The position numbers were made by a program, and so were the translations under genes. This document shows, piece by piece, positions 15,878 to 26,670 of a DNA stretch of 64,000 nt. The stretch is from assembly GCA_005879315.1 (NCBI GenBank), contig VBLC01000033.1, forward strand, positions 62,001-126,000, in the 5' to 3' direction. The notes beneath the pieces are model-generated. The model had not been told where the DNA came from, did not search any database, and saw nothing but the letters and a program-made list of their open reading frames with translations. Origin of the DNA: Deltaproteobacteria bacterium. Its GTDB lineage: Bacteria; Myxococcota; Myxococcia; Myxococcales; 40CM-4-68-19. The stretch's first letter is position 1. Each line of letters starts with the position of its first letter.

Positions 15878-18800
15878 CTAGCCGCGCACCAGCAGGGCGA
15901 CGGGCAGCGTGGAGAAGAGCTCCTCGGCGGCCAGCCCCGCATCGCGCACCTCGCGCTCTTCGCCTGTGAGCACATCGCGCAGCTTCTCGCCCGGCTGCAA
16001 GCCAGGCACGGCGACGGTGGTGCCGGCGAACTTCTCCGGGAGAAACCGTGCGCCATCGAGGAGGCCGCTCACCAGTCGCGGCGCCACCGCGACTGCGACG
16101 TTGTTTTCCGAGGTGCGCGCGAAAGCGCACAGATTCGCGGCCCTCGACCCTTGCGCTTGCAGCGCGACGTATCCGCGGCCCGCGAAGAGCTCCGGATTCT
16201 TCTGCCGCGCGAGCAGCCCTGCCTGGGTGAGGAAGAGCTTGATGCGCCCGTCCTCCCACGAGCCGTACAGCTCCCGCGCCAGCTCGGCCCTGCTCAGCGT
16301 CGAGGCGCGCAGCTCGTCGAGCAGCTTCCTGCGCAGCGCGAAATCCACCGGCCGGCGATTGTCGGGATCGACCAGCGAGAAGTCCCACAGCTCGGTCCCC
16401 TGGAAGAAGTCGGGCACGCCCGGCGCGGCCATCTTGAGCACCAGCTGGGAGAGCGAATTGTGCATGCCGATCTCGGCGATGCGGCGGGCGAAGGGCAAGA
16501 GACCCTTCCAGAGCGGATGCCGGGGCGGCAGCGCGAACAGGCCGTCGATGAAATCGCGCAGCGCCTCCTCCCAGCGCGCATCCTGTTGGATCCAGCTTGT
16601 GTTGGTCTTCGCTTCCTTGGCGGCCTTGAACAGGTACGGCCGGATGCGGCCGCGCAGCGCCTCGAGATCCGCGGCCGGCGGCATGCCGGTGCCGTTGGGC
16701 CAGACGCCGATCAGCGTCTGCAAGAGGAGCATCTGCTCGTTCCGGTCGGGCGCGCGCCGGCCGTCGACCTCCCGGCGCAGCTTCTCGGTGCGGCGGGCGA
16801 AGGCGATGGCGGTCTTGCGCCAGTCGTCGGGCAGTTCCGAGAGCGCGTCGATGCGCGCGCGGATGTCCTCGCCGCGCTTGGTGTCGTGCGTAGCGGTGGC
16901 GAGCAGCGAGCGCGGCCAGCGCTCGGCGCGCAGCGCGTTGTGCTCGTGGAAGGCCTCGACGGTGTTGCCGAAGTGCTGCGGCTCGCCGCCGACCTCGTTC
17001 AAGGAGACGAGCCGGTTGTAGACGTAGAAGGCGGTGTCCTCCAGGCCTTTCGCCTGCACCGGCGCGAGTATCTGCTGCAGCTTGAGAGAGAAGGCGTGCT
17101 GCGCCGGCCGCTCGCTCTCCTCCACGTACGCCGCGAACTTCTGCAAGAGGATGTCTGCGATGAAGTCGTAGATCGATTCGTTCTCGACGGGATTGCGCCG
17201 CCTGGCGCAGGCCACCGCCTGGAGGATGTACCGGCGATCGCGCTCCTCGACCTCGTCCGGGCCGCTGATATAGGTGCGGTAGACGGGAAAGCACGCCACC
17301 ACTTCGATGAGCGCGGCGCGCAGCGAGTAGAGGGTGAAGTCGCGCGTCCACCGGTTGCCCTCGGAGATGCGGTTGAGCTGGCGGGCGAGCAGGTTCATCT
17401 CGCTCGCCATCGCCGTGTAGAGGATCAATTTCTTCTTCTGGTAGACCAGCTCCTCGAAGTCGATCTCGGCGCCGATGAAGCGCGAGTAGATGCGCTGCAG
17501 CTTCTGCTCGTTCTCGCGGGCGACGAAGATGCCGTTGAGCGAATTGAGGAAGTCGTAGCCGGTCGTCCCCGCCACCGGCCAGCTCGGCGGGAGCGTCTCC
17601 GTGCGGCCGAGGATCTTTTCCGCAGCGACGAAGAGCGGCCGCCAGAGCGGCGAGGAGGCGCCCTTCTCTTCCAGCTCGCTCTGCAGTTGCTCGCGCAGGG
17701 CCGGCTCCAGCTGCTCCCAGCGCAATCCCCGCTGCGCGGCGCGGCGCTGGGCGCGCTCGAGGATGCGCGCGTCTTGCAGGAGGCGGAAATAGCGCCCCGG
17801 ATAAGCCAGTCCATCGGGATGATCGATGCGCAGGCCGGAGATCTTTCCCTCCGCGAGAAGTTGCAGAGGCAGGCGATGCGCTTGCCCGAAAACCTCGGCG
17901 TCCTCCATGCGGATGGCGGCGAGGGAATTGATGTCGAAGAACCTCCGGTAATTGATCTCCTCGCTGGAGACGCGCCAGTGCGCCAGCCGATAAGCCTGCG
18001 CGTCGAGCAATTTGTCGAGCAGGTCGAAGCTGCGCGGCTTGCCGGCCGTGCCGTTGAAGAGGCGGACGTTCTCCTCCAGGTGGCGGCGCACCGCCTCGCT
18101 CAAGGCGCAGAGCGTCGCCACCCGCCGCTTGACGACTTCCTTCTCGCGCCGCCGCTCCTCCTGCCGGGCCGGATCCTGTTCGTGCCGCGAGGGCAGGTGG
18201 GAAAGCTCGAAGAGGATGCTCTTCAGCTCATCGAGCGTCTCGCCCGGACCGAGCTGCTTCTCCAGCTCCTCCAGCCGGTAGGCGAGGATATGCCCATAGG
18301 AACGGGGATTGATGGGGAACAGGTGATCGAAATAGCGAAGGCGGAAGGCGCCGTGGACGAGCTCCAGGCGCAGCTCGCCGCGCTCGAGCACCGCGCCGTA
18401 GCGATCGCCCAGGACCGGCACGAGCACCTTGTCGGCCAGCTCCTCCTTGAGCGGATGCCATTCGACGTCGAAGTATCGGGCGGCGCGCGAGCTGGGGCCG
18501 TTCTCGAGCACGTCCAGCCAGAGCCTGTTGCCGCTCCCCAAGCCCATGTGGTTGGGGACGATGTCGAGCACGTATCCGAGGCCAGCCTTCTGCACCGCGC
18601 CGGCGAGCTGGACGAATCCCTCCTCGCCTCCCAGCTCGGAGTTGATCTTGCCGTGGTCGATGACGTCGTAGCCGTGCATCGAACCGGGCGCAGCCTGCAG
18701 CACCGGGCTCGAGTACAGGTCGGTGATCCCGAGCTCGGCGAGATAGGGCATCACCGCCTGCGCGTCTGCAAAGGGGAATCCCTTGTGCAGCTGCAGGCGG

Positions 18801-18898
18801 TAGGTTGCGACTGGCTGCCGGACAGCCGACAGCTCGGCCGCTACCTCGTCGAGCAAGCGGCGGGCCTGCTGGCCGAGCATTTCCCGTTCGATCCTCAC
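15878..18898 (-). CDS. treY: Malto-oligosyltrehalose synthase
   Basis: A 1006-residue GH13 enzyme that converts the reducing-end glucose of malto-oligosaccharides to a trehalosyl end, the first step of the TreY/TreZ route. Seen in it: PVATYRLQLHKGFPFADA at the start, YLAELGITDLYSSPVL, SMHGYDVIDH, DIVPNHMG (catalytic-domain region I), GLRIDHPDGLAYP with the nucleophile Asp, and a C-terminal GTELWDFSLVDPDNRRPVDF. These are TreY hallmarks. It lies six bases after malQ on the same strand, in an alpha-glucan unit. No treZ is in this window. Confidence 0.95.
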   Translation of the reverse strand: MRIEREMLGQQARRLLDEVAAELSAVRQPVATYRLQLHKGFPFADAQAVMPYLAELGITDLYSSPVLQAAPGSMHGYDVIDHGKINSELGGEEGFVQLAGAVQKAGLGYVLDIVPNHMGLGSGNRLWLDVLENGPSSRAARYFDVEWHPLKEELADKVLVPVLGDRYGAVLERGELRLELVHGAFRLRYFDHLFPINPRSYGHILAYRLEELEKQLGPGETLDELKSILFELSHLPSRHEQDPARQEERRREKEVVKRRVATLCALSEAVRRHLEENVRLFNGTAGKPRSFDLLDKLLDAQAYRLAHWRVSSEEINYRRFFDINSLAAIRMEDAEVFGQAHRLPLQLLAEGKISGLRIDHPDGLAYPGRYFRLLQDARILERAQRRAAQRGLRWEQLEPALREQLQSELEEKGASSPLWRPLFVAAEKILGRTETLPPSWPVAGTTGYDFLNSLNGIFVARENEQKLQRIYSRFIGAEIDFEELVYQKKKLILYTAMASEMNLLARQLNRISEGNRWTRDFTLYSLRAALIEVVACFPVYRTYISGPDEVEERDRRYILQAVACARRRNPVENESIYDFIADILLQKFAAYVEESERPAQHAFSLKLQQILAPVQAKGLEDTAFYVYNRLVSLNEVGGEPQHFGNTVEAFHEHNALRAERWPRSLLATATHDTKRGEDIRARIDALSELPDDWRKTAIAFARRTEKLRREVDGRRAPDRNEQMLLLQTLIGVWPNGTGMPPAADLEALRGRIRPYLFKAAKEAKTNTSWIQQDARWEEALRDFIDGLFALPPRHPLWKGLLPFARRIAEIGMHNSLSQLVLKMAAPGVPDFFQGTELWDFSLVDPDNRRPVDFALRRKLLDELRASTLSRAELARELYGSWEDGRIKLFLTQAGLLARQKNPELFAGRGYVALQAQGSRAANLCAFARTSENNVAVAVAPRLVSGLLDGARFLPEKFAGTTVAVPGLQPGEKLRDVLTGEEREVRDAGLAAEELFSTLPVALLVRG

Positions 18899-18904
18899 GG
18901 AGCC

Positions 18905-20434
18905 TCATTTCCGGTCGTACCGCTCCGCAAGATGTGCAAGCTCCCTCGCCATGGCTACCGCCTCGGGGGCGTTCCAAAGCTCGGTGAGGGTCCAGGGGAG
19001 TCGGAACGTCCAGTTGTGGCTGCCTACCGTGCCAGGGATATTCATCCGGTCGCGCCAGCCGAGCCCGTCGGTGATGGGGGTCAAGAGCGCGTCGGAGGCG
19101 GCGGAGTAGGCCAACTCCAAGAGCGCGCTGCGCGTTTGTGCAGTGAAGAGATGCTGCTCCGGACCGCGCAGGCGCCGCAGCGCCGGCTGGGTCAGCTGCT
19201 GTTCCCGTTCCCACTGCGGCAGCGCCTCCCACCAGATGGCCAACGGCTCCGTGTCGTGCGTGCCGGTGACGGTGACCGAGACATGCGGGAACTTCCGCAC
19301 GTCGCGCGGCACGCCGCGGTCGTTCTCCCAGCGCAGAACCTTGGTGCCCGGGATCTCCTGCTCCGCCAACGACTGGCGGACGAAGTCGGGGACGATCCCG
19401 AGGTCCTCTGCCAGCACCTCGGCCTTCTCGCCGAGCAGGGTGAGGATCCGCTCGCCCTGCTCGCGCTGCTGCCGCTCCTCGGCCGGCACGAAGTAGGGTG
19501 CGCTCTTGTCGATCGGCCGCACGTACGTCCGGTAGAGGCCGACCACGTGATCGACGCGGTAGGCGTCGTACAGCTCGGCGGCGCGCTGGGCGCGCATGTG
19601 CAGCCAAGGATCGCCTTGCGCGCGCATCTCGTCCCAGCGCGGCACCGGCAGGCCCCAGTCCTGGCCCTCGGCGCTGTACGCATCGGGCGGCACGCCGACC
19701 GTCGCGTCGAAGCGGAAGAGGTGCTGGAAGCTCCAGACGTCGGCGGAGTCCTCCGCCACCATGAACGGCAGATCGCCCAGCACCTTGACGCCTTGCCGAT
19801 TCGCTTCCTTGCGGCCGCGCTGCCACTGCTCGTCGGCGATGAACTGCACGTAGATGAGCTCGTCGATGGCGCCGCGCAATTCCCCGCGCGCGCGCTCGAG
19901 CGCGGCCGGATTGCGGTCGCGCAGCTCCGGCTCCCAGTCGCGCCAGCTCTTCTGCCGCCGGTCGTGCAGAGCGCGATAGAGGGCCCACTCCTCGATCCAT
20001 TCGCGGTGCTCCTCGCGAAAGCGGCGCAGCGCGCGGTCGGTCTCGCTGCTCTTGCCCAGCTCGCGCTCGCGGAAGCGGGCGAACTCGCGCGCCAGTGCGC
20101 TGCGCTTGACCCGGCGGAAGGCGGTGAAGTCGACGCGCTTGTCGGCGCGCGCAGCGTCCAGCGCGGACCTCTCCGCGTCGGTCAATTCGAGCGGGCCGAT
20201 GTCCGCGTAGACCGGCTCGAGAGCGCAGGAGCTGGATGCGGCGTAAGGACTGTCCTGCCCCGGCGAGACTTCATTGAGGGGCAGAAGCTGCCAGAGCGTG
20301 CAGCGGCTGGAGAGCAGCCAGCGCGCCACCGCGCCGGCGTCGGCGTAGCTGCCCAGATCGCCGCCTTCGCCTCGCACCGACCAGAGCGGAAGGAGGAGGC
20401 CGGCTCTGCGGCCCAGCGAAAAATGGTGTGGCAC
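18905..20434 (-). CDS. malQ: 4-alpha-glucanotransferase (amylomaltase)
   Basis: A 509-residue GH77 enzyme that transfers glucan chains between malto-oligosaccharides, releasing glucose. Motifs include WQLLPLNEVSPGQDSPYAAS, LGDLPFMVAEDSADVW, YRVDHVVGLYRTY with the nucleophile Asp, VLAEDLGIVPDFV with the acid/base Glu, and VTGTHDTEPLAIWWE. It is immediately upstream of treY. Together they would remodel glycogen-derived chains for trehalose synthesis. The region 20435-20533 is a divergent spacer with the small gene at 20534. Confidence 0.94.
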   Translation of the reverse strand: MPHHFSLGRRAGLLLPLWSVRGEGGDLGSYADAGAVARWLLSSRCTLWQLLPLNEVSPGQDSPYAASSSCALEPVYADIGPLELTDAERSALDAARADKRVDFTAFRRVKRSALAREFARFRERELGKSSETDRALRRFREEHREWIEEWALYRALHDRRQKSWRDWEPELRDRNPAALERARGELRGAIDELIYVQFIADEQWQRGRKEANRQGVKVLGDLPFMVAEDSADVWSFQHLFRFDATVGVPPDAYSAEGQDWGLPVPRWDEMRAQGDPWLHMRAQRAAELYDAYRVDHVVGLYRTYVRPIDKSAPYFVPAEERQQREQGERILTLLGEKAEVLAEDLGIVPDFVRQSLAEQEIPGTKVLRWENDRGVPRDVRKFPHVSVTVTGTHDTEPLAIWWEALPQWEREQQLTQPALRRLRGPEQHLFTAQTRSALLELAYSAASDALLTPITDGLGWRDRMNIPGTVGSHNWTFRLPWTLTELWNAPEAVAMARELAHLAERYDRK

Positions 20435-20533
20435 GAGACGGCTCCGGGTACAGGCCCCTATTTACGCCCGGTGCGGTCTCGCGAACAGCGTCAATTGTGG
20501 CATCTCGGTGGAATTTCCGGTACAGGCACGCGC

Positions 20534-20833
20534 ATGCCGAAGCGGGCCACCACCGACCACGGCGAGATCATCCATTTCGCCGGCCGGCATCGGCTCTTTC
20601 CCGTGGCGAAACGCGACGACCGCAAGCAGGTGCGACTGGCGGCGCGCGAGGAAGTGCGCGAGGACGAGCTGCGCGTCGGCTGGCAGGACTACTTCCGGCC
20701 GTTCATCGACCGCGGCCTCGTCTTCCTTTACGACGAGACGGGCGGCCAGGCGGTGACTCGCGCGGAGGCGGATGCGGCGCTCGCAGCTGGACCTGCGGGG
20801 CCCGCGGGCGCTGCTTCGACGGAGCCGACTTGA
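20534..20833 (+). CDS. Small hypothetical protein overlapping the rnr 3' end
   Basis: A 99-residue product beginning MPKRATTDHGEIIHFAGRHR, charged, with an Ala/Gly/Pro-rich tail and no recognised domain. Most of its codons (20534-20702) lie outside any other gene and have strong G/C at third positions, which supports coding. Its last 131 bases overlap, in antisense, the codons for the basic tail of RNase R. The ribosome site is weak. It could be a short conserved protein or a chance frame; coding is somewhat favoured. Confidence 0.5.
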   Translation: MPKRATTDHGEIIHFAGRHRLFPVAKRDDRKQVRLAAREEVREDELRVGWQDYFRPFIDRGLVFLYDETGGQAVTRAEADAALAAGPAGPAGAASTEPT

Positions 20834-23039
20834 CGCCTTCGGGCTTCCCTGCCAGCGCCAGAGTGATGCGGCGCCGCGCCGGGTCGGCGGAGACGACCTC
20901 GACATCGATCTCCTCGCCGACTCCGTAGCTGCGTCCGGACGCGCCGACCACCAGCCGCTGCAGCTCCTTGTCGAGGCGGACGCCCTCGCCGAGCGATTCT
21001 GCCGGCACCAGCCCCTCGACGAACACGTCCTCCAGCTCGCAGAAGAGCCCGAACTCGGCAACGCCGGAGATGACCGCGCGATGCTTCTCGCCGACGCGAT
21101 CCTGCATGTAGAGGGCCGAGTAGAAGGCGGCGATGTCGCGCTCGGCTTTCATCGCGGCGCGCTCGCGGTCCGAGCACTGCGCGGCGACGCCGGCGAGATA
21201 AGTCTCCTGCTCTTCGCGCTCGTGCTGGCGCAGCGGCTGGCCGCCCCGCGCCCAGTGCTCCTTCAAGAGCCGGTGCACCATCAGATCCGGATAGCGGCGG
21301 ATGGGCGAAGTGAAGTGCAGATAGTGCGGCGCCGCCAGCCCATAGTGGCCGATGTTGTCGGGGCTGTACTGCGCCTGCATCATCGAGCGCAGCAAGAGCG
21401 TATTGAGCGCCTTCTGCGCCGGCTTGCCCTCGACAGCTTTGAGAAAGTCGTTGAGCACCGCCGGCGTCAGCTGCTCGGGAAGATCGAAGCCGTGCGTGCG
21501 CGCCAGCGCAGCGAAGGAGAGCAGCTTGTCTTCGTCGGGCACGTCGTGGATGCGATAGACGGTGGGAAGCCCGCGGACGTCGAAAAAGCGCGCCACCGCT
21601 TCGTTGGCGGCGAGCATGAACTCCTCGATCAGCCGGTGCGCGTCGTTGCGCGGGCGGCGGACGATCTCGGCCACCTTGCCCTCGTCGTCGAGGACGATCT
21701 TCGACTCGGGAAGATCGAAGTCGATCGAGCCGCGCTGCTTTCGCTGCGCAGTCAGCTTCTTCGACAGTTCCAGCGCGACGCGCAGGTCGTCGAGCAGCGG
21801 GCGCATCTCGGCGTCCGACGCGCCCGACAGCCCTTCCGCCACCCGCGTATAGGTGAGCCGCGCGTGGCTGCGCATCACCGCCTCGTAGAGATCGGCATGC
21901 AGCGGCCGGCCCTGATCGTCGAGCGCGAGATCGCACACCATGCAGAGGCGGTCGACGTCGGGATTCAAGGAGCAGATCCCGTTGGAGAGCCGCTCCGGCA
22001 GCATGGGCAACACCGTGCCGGGAAAGTAGACGCTGGTCGCGCGCCGGAGCGCCTCGCGGTCGAGCGGGCCGGCCGGCCGCACGTAGTGGGCCACATCCGC
22101 GATGGCGACCACCAGCCGGTAGCCCGAAGAGGTGCGCGAGGCGTGCACGGCGTCGTCGAAGTCGCGCGCGTCCTCGCCGTCGATGGTGACGAGAGGCAGG
22201 TGGCGCAGATCGCGGCGGCCGGCGATCTCGTCGGAGTGGACGTGATCGGGAATGCTCTGCGCAGCGAGCGCGGTCGCCGGGTCGAACTCGTCGGAGAACC
22301 CCTCGGCGTAGGCGGTGGCGAGGACCTCGAAACGCGGATCGCCGCGGTTCCCCAGGACGGCGATGATCTCGCCTTGCAGAGGGCCGTGCAGCTCGCGGCG
22401 CAGGCGGACCTTGACCATCTCGCCGTCGCGCGCCTTGGGATGGCGGGGGACGATGATGTTCTCGGTCATGCTCCGATCGTGGGGGATCACCCAGGAGGCC
22501 TGGCCGCGCGCCTGGTAGATGCCGAGCGCGAGCTGCCGCCGCCGCTCGACCACTTCGAGCACTTCGCCCGCGAGCCGGCCGTCGCGGCCGCGCATGGTTC
22601 GCGCCGAGACGACATCGCCGTCGAGAGCGCCGCGGACGAACTGCGGAGGAATGAAGAGGTCGTTCTCGCGCCCGCCGTCGGACGAGAGCGGCGTGACGAA
22701 GCCGTAGCCCTCCGGCTTGAGGTGGATCACTCCCGTCACTTGCCCGCGCGCCTGCGGCTCGCCGCTGCGCTGCCGTGCAGCTTCGACCATCGCCGCCGGG
22801 GCCTTGCGCGGCTGCGTGCGGCGCTTCTCCGGCGCTGCATCCGGCGCCGGTTGTCCCGCGAGGTAGAGATGCCCGTCGAAGCGGGCGCGGCCGTCCTTGA
22901 GCAGCTGGGCGAGGCCGCGGCGAAGCTGCTGCCGCGCGCTCTGGCCGAGACGGAGCTTTCCGGCGAGCTGCTTGAGGCTGAGGCCCTTCCCCCGCGTGCC
23001 CTGCAGCGCGGAGAGGACCTCGTCAAGATCGAAGGTCAT
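20703..23039 (-). CDS. rnr: Ribonuclease R
   Basis: A 778-residue 3'-5' exoribonuclease that degrades structured RNA. It has an N-terminal winged-helix segment, cold-shock-like domains (GVIHLKPEGYGFVTPLS), the catalytic RNB domain with TIDGEDARDFDDAVH (Asp cluster) and LPMLPERLSNGICSLNPDVD, the HYGLAAPHYLHFTSPIRRYP block, a C-terminal S1 domain (VISGVAEFGLFCELEDVFVE) and a basic tail rich in R, K, P and Q. The tail overlaps the convergent small gene at 20534. It follows an ECF sigma/anti-sigma pair by 11 bases on the same strand, so it may be co-transcribed with them. Confidence 0.96.
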   Translation of the reverse strand: MTFDLDEVLSALQGTRGKGLSLKQLAGKLRLGQSARQQLRRGLAQLLKDGRARFDGHLYLAGQPAPDAAPEKRRTQPRKAPAAMVEAARQRSGEPQARGQVTGVIHLKPEGYGFVTPLSSDGGRENDLFIPPQFVRGALDGDVVSARTMRGRDGRLAGEVLEVVERRRQLALGIYQARGQASWVIPHDRSMTENIIVPRHPKARDGEMVKVRLRRELHGPLQGEIIAVLGNRGDPRFEVLATAYAEGFSDEFDPATALAAQSIPDHVHSDEIAGRRDLRHLPLVTIDGEDARDFDDAVHASRTSSGYRLVVAIADVAHYVRPAGPLDREALRRATSVYFPGTVLPMLPERLSNGICSLNPDVDRLCMVCDLALDDQGRPLHADLYEAVMRSHARLTYTRVAEGLSGASDAEMRPLLDDLRVALELSKKLTAQRKQRGSIDFDLPESKIVLDDEGKVAEIVRRPRNDAHRLIEEFMLAANEAVARFFDVRGLPTVYRIHDVPDEDKLLSFAALARTHGFDLPEQLTPAVLNDFLKAVEGKPAQKALNTLLLRSMMQAQYSPDNIGHYGLAAPHYLHFTSPIRRYPDLMVHRLLKEHWARGGQPLRQHEREEQETYLAGVAAQCSDRERAAMKAERDIAAFYSALYMQDRVGEKHRAVISGVAEFGLFCELEDVFVEGLVPAESLGEGVRLDKELQRLVVGASGRSYGVGEEIDVEVVSADPARRRITLALAGKPEGVKSAPSKQRPRAPQVQLRAPHPPPRESPPGRPSRRKGRRGRGR

Positions 23040-23050
23040 GAAAGGGAGTT

Positions 23051-23359
23051 CTAGACTTTCTTCGGCTCGCTGTCAGAAGGCGGCCGGGGAGCGGCGTCGG
23101 ACTTCGAGCAGCTGAAGCCGGGGACGTGCTCGCTGAGGAACGATTTGAGCGACGACATCAATTCGCGCGGCATCTGCGCCGCCAGCGCGGCGCGGCAAAG
23201 CGAGCGTGTGGCTTTGTAGGTGCGCACGAAGGTGATGCAGGGAGGACAGAGACTGAGATGATCTTCGAGGGCCTTGGACTGCTCCGGCGAGAGCGTTCCC
23301 TCGATGTACTCGCCGAGGAGCTCGACGCACTCCTTGCAGTGATGGATGGGGCTCGTCAA
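23051..23359 (-). CDS. Zinc-finger anti-sigma factor
   Basis: A 102-residue protein with the zf-HC2 anti-sigma pattern: HCKECVELLGEYIEGTLS, then LEDHLSLCPPC, giving the typical His-Cys-Cys set in HxxxCxxC. It lacks an obvious membrane helix, so it would be a soluble ZAS-type anti-sigma, perhaps redox sensitive through its zinc Cys residues. The TTG start is chosen because GAGGGA lies 8 bases upstream and the next codons fit the family start. It lies 76 bases after the ECF gene and 11 before rnr. Confidence 0.8.
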   Translation of the reverse strand: MTSPIHHCKECVELLGEYIEGTLSPEQSKALEDHLSLCPPCITFVRTYKATRSLCRAALAAQMPRELMSSLKSFLSEHVPGFSCSKSDAAPRPPSDSEPKKV

Positions 23360-23435
23360 ACGGGAGTTCCCTCGGGAGGCACTGATTCTAGCCGGCCTGC
23401 AAGTATGGATGCACCGGTCAGAGGGCGGATTCGCA

Positions 23436-24065
23436 TCATTTGGCCTCGAAGAATTCGCCCAGCTTCTCGCGCAGCGCAAGTCTTGCGCGGTGGAGCCGGC
23501 TCTTGACGGCGGGAACGGTCAGGTCGAGGGCGGTGGCGATGTCCTCGTTGGAGAGGCCGTCGACGTCCTTGAGGAGGAAGACCGTTCGATAGTCGTCGGG
23601 AAGCTGGGTGACGGCCTTCTGGATGGCGGCGCCCAGCTGGGCGGACATCATCTTCTCGTCGGCCCGCTGCGACCAGTCGCCCGCCGGATCGAGGTAGCCC
23701 TCGGCCGAGAACTTGGGCCCCACAAGCTCGAGCGGCTGGTCGCTCAGCGCATCTGGGGCCCGGCGCTTGCGGCGCAGGCGCATGAGCGCGCTGTTGGCGG
23801 CGATGCGGTAGAGCCAGCTGGAGAACTGCGCCTCGCCCCGGAAGAGCGGCAGCTTCTGGTAGGCGTTGAGGAAGGCCTCCTGCAGCACTTCCTGGGCGTC
23901 GGCCTCCGAGCCGGTCATGCGCAGGGCGAGCCGGTAGAGCTGGCGCTGGTGGCGCTCGACCAGGGTGGCGAAGGCCTCGCCGTCGCCTTTCTGCGCCTTT
24001 TCGACCAGCTCGCGGTCGCCCGGCTGCCCGTCCTCGCGCGGTTCTTCTGTGACCTGTTCAGACAA
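23436..24065 (-). CDS. RpoE-like ECF sigma factor
   Basis: A 209-residue ECF sigma factor. Region 2 has FATLVERHQRQLYRLALRMT, DAQEVLQEAFLNAYQKL and FSSWLYRIAANSALMRLRR; region 4 has AVTQLPDDYRTVFLLKDVDG and the helix LSNEDIATALDLTVPAVKSR. These match RpoE-type factors paired with zinc anti-sigmas, and such a gene follows at 23359. The start is a TTG without a good ribosome site, so expression may be low or the start may differ slightly. Confidence 0.93.
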   Translation of the reverse strand: MSEQVTEEPREDGQPGDRELVEKAQKGDGEAFATLVERHQRQLYRLALRMTGSEADAQEVLQEAFLNAYQKLPLFRGEAQFSSWLYRIAANSALMRLRRKRRAPDALSDQPLELVGPKFSAEGYLDPAGDWSQRADEKMMSAQLGAAIQKAVTQLPDDYRTVFLLKDVDGLSNEDIATALDLTVPAVKSRLHRARLALREKLGEFFEAK

Positions 24066-24098
24066 GGGGCGGCACCGTAGAGCAGGCCGCGGGGTGGG

Positions 24099-25450
<1,352 letters not shown>

Positions 25451-25454
<4 letters not shown>

Positions 25455-26077
25455 CCGAAGACCTCGACTGCGCTTCCCGTCATGGCGAAAGGCGCCTCGG
25501 TGCAGAGGAAGGTCACCACGCGCGCCACGTCCTCTGGCGAGATCTCCGGCTCGAAGGGAGTCTTCTTCAGCATCGCGGTGTCGACCGAGCCCGGAAGAAC
25601 CGCGGCGCAGAAGATGCCCCGCTCGCGGCCTTCCTCGGCGAGCGACTTGATCAATCCGGTGAGACCCCATTTGCTCGCGTTGTAGGCTGCGGAGTGCGCC
25701 GTGCCGATCGTCCCGCTGATCGAGCCAATGGCGACGATGCGCTTGGCGCGGGCCCGGAAAGCCTCGCGTGCGCAGAGAAACGCGCCGCGCAGATTGACGC
25801 CGAGCACGCGGTCCCACTGCGCGGCGGAGAACTCCTCGATCGGCCCGCGCTCGAGAATGCCGGCATTGATGACGACGCAGTCGGGCTTGCCGGCCTCTTG
25901 GAAGAAGCGCCGCACCTGCTCCTCGTCGGAGACGTCACAGCGCACGCTCAGCGCGGCGCCGGGCAATTGGGGAGCGGCGCTCGAGGCGCAGATCGCGACC
26001 CGCGCCCCCGCGGCGAGGAACGACTCGGCGATGGCGCGGCCGATGCCCCGCGAGGCGCCGGTGACGAGGCAGAGCAT
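25451..26077 (-). CDS. Short-chain dehydrogenase/reductase
   Basis: A 208-residue classical SDR. The NAD(P)-binding TGASRGIGRA is at the N-terminus, followed by NAGI, the active-site SISG...YNASK with Ser, Tyr and Lys, and PGSVDT. The start overlaps the folE stop as TGATG and its stop overlaps the FAD oxidase start. Neighbouring folE and queD make a pterin reductase role possible, for example a sepiapterin-reductase-like step, but sequence alone cannot set the substrate; fatty-acyl or sugar substrates remain possible. Confidence 0.88.
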
Positions 26078-26670
26078 CAGCCCTCCGCGCGCCGGGCCAA
26101 GGACGCGCGCAATTCCCCGTCCTTCTCGAAGACGCCCGCCCAGGCCTCGACGGTGACGCGGCTCTGCCTGCGCATGGGCCCGCGCACTTGAAGGCAGCCG
26201 TGCTCGGCGGTGATGACCACTCCTGCTCCGAGCGGCGAGAGCGCGGCCATCACCGAATCGCACAGGCGATGAACCAGCTGCTCCTGCAGGATGAGCCGGT
26301 GCGCAAGCGCATCGGTCGCCTCGGCGATCTTGCCGAAGCCGACCAGCATCTTGTCGGCCACGTAGCCCACCGCGGCCATTCCCTTGTAGGGCAGCAGATG
26401 ATGGGGGCACATGGCATGGAAATCGATCTGCGAGGCGATCACCAGCTCGCCCCGGCGCGGCGCAGGCACGAGCGAGCTGCGCAAGGCCTCGACGGGATCG
26501 CGGGCGTAGCCGTCGAGCAGATCCTCGGCAAAGGCCTTGGCCACGCGCTCAGGGGTCTCGCGCGTCTCGGCGTCGAGCTCGGCTCCGCTCGCGAGCAACA
26601 GGGCCTCGATCGCCTTGGCGAGCGCCGCGCGATCGGCCGCGCGCGAAGGCCGCTGCGCGGGCAGCGCCAT
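26077..26670 (-). CDS. folE: GTP cyclohydrolase I
   Basis: A 197-residue homodecameric enzyme that turns GTP into 7,8-dihydroneopterin triphosphate for folate, queuosine or biopterin. Seen: TPERVAKAFAEDLLDGY, the zinc/active-site FHAMCPHHLLPYKG, VGFGKIAEATDALAHRL, LQEQLVHRLCDSV and the second zinc Cys in TAEHGCLQVRGPMRR. The ATG overlaps the queD stop (TGATG). Co-translation with queD points to the queuosine route as the main user, or a pteridine route with the SDR. Confidence 0.95.
   Translation of the reverse strand: MALPAQRPSRAADRAALAKAIEALLLASGAELDAETRETPERVAKAFAEDLLDGYARDPVEALRSSLVPAPRRGELVIASQIDFHAMCPHHLLPYKGMAAVGYVADKMLVGFGKIAEATDALAHRLILQEQLVHRLCDSVMAALSPLGAGVVITAEHGCLQVRGPMRRQSRVTVEAWAGVFEKDGELRASLARRAEG

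Noticed and set aside
16151-20533. A very long open frame antisense to treY and malQ
   Set aside because: It mirrors two well-supported enzyme genes; long antisense frames are common at this GC content.
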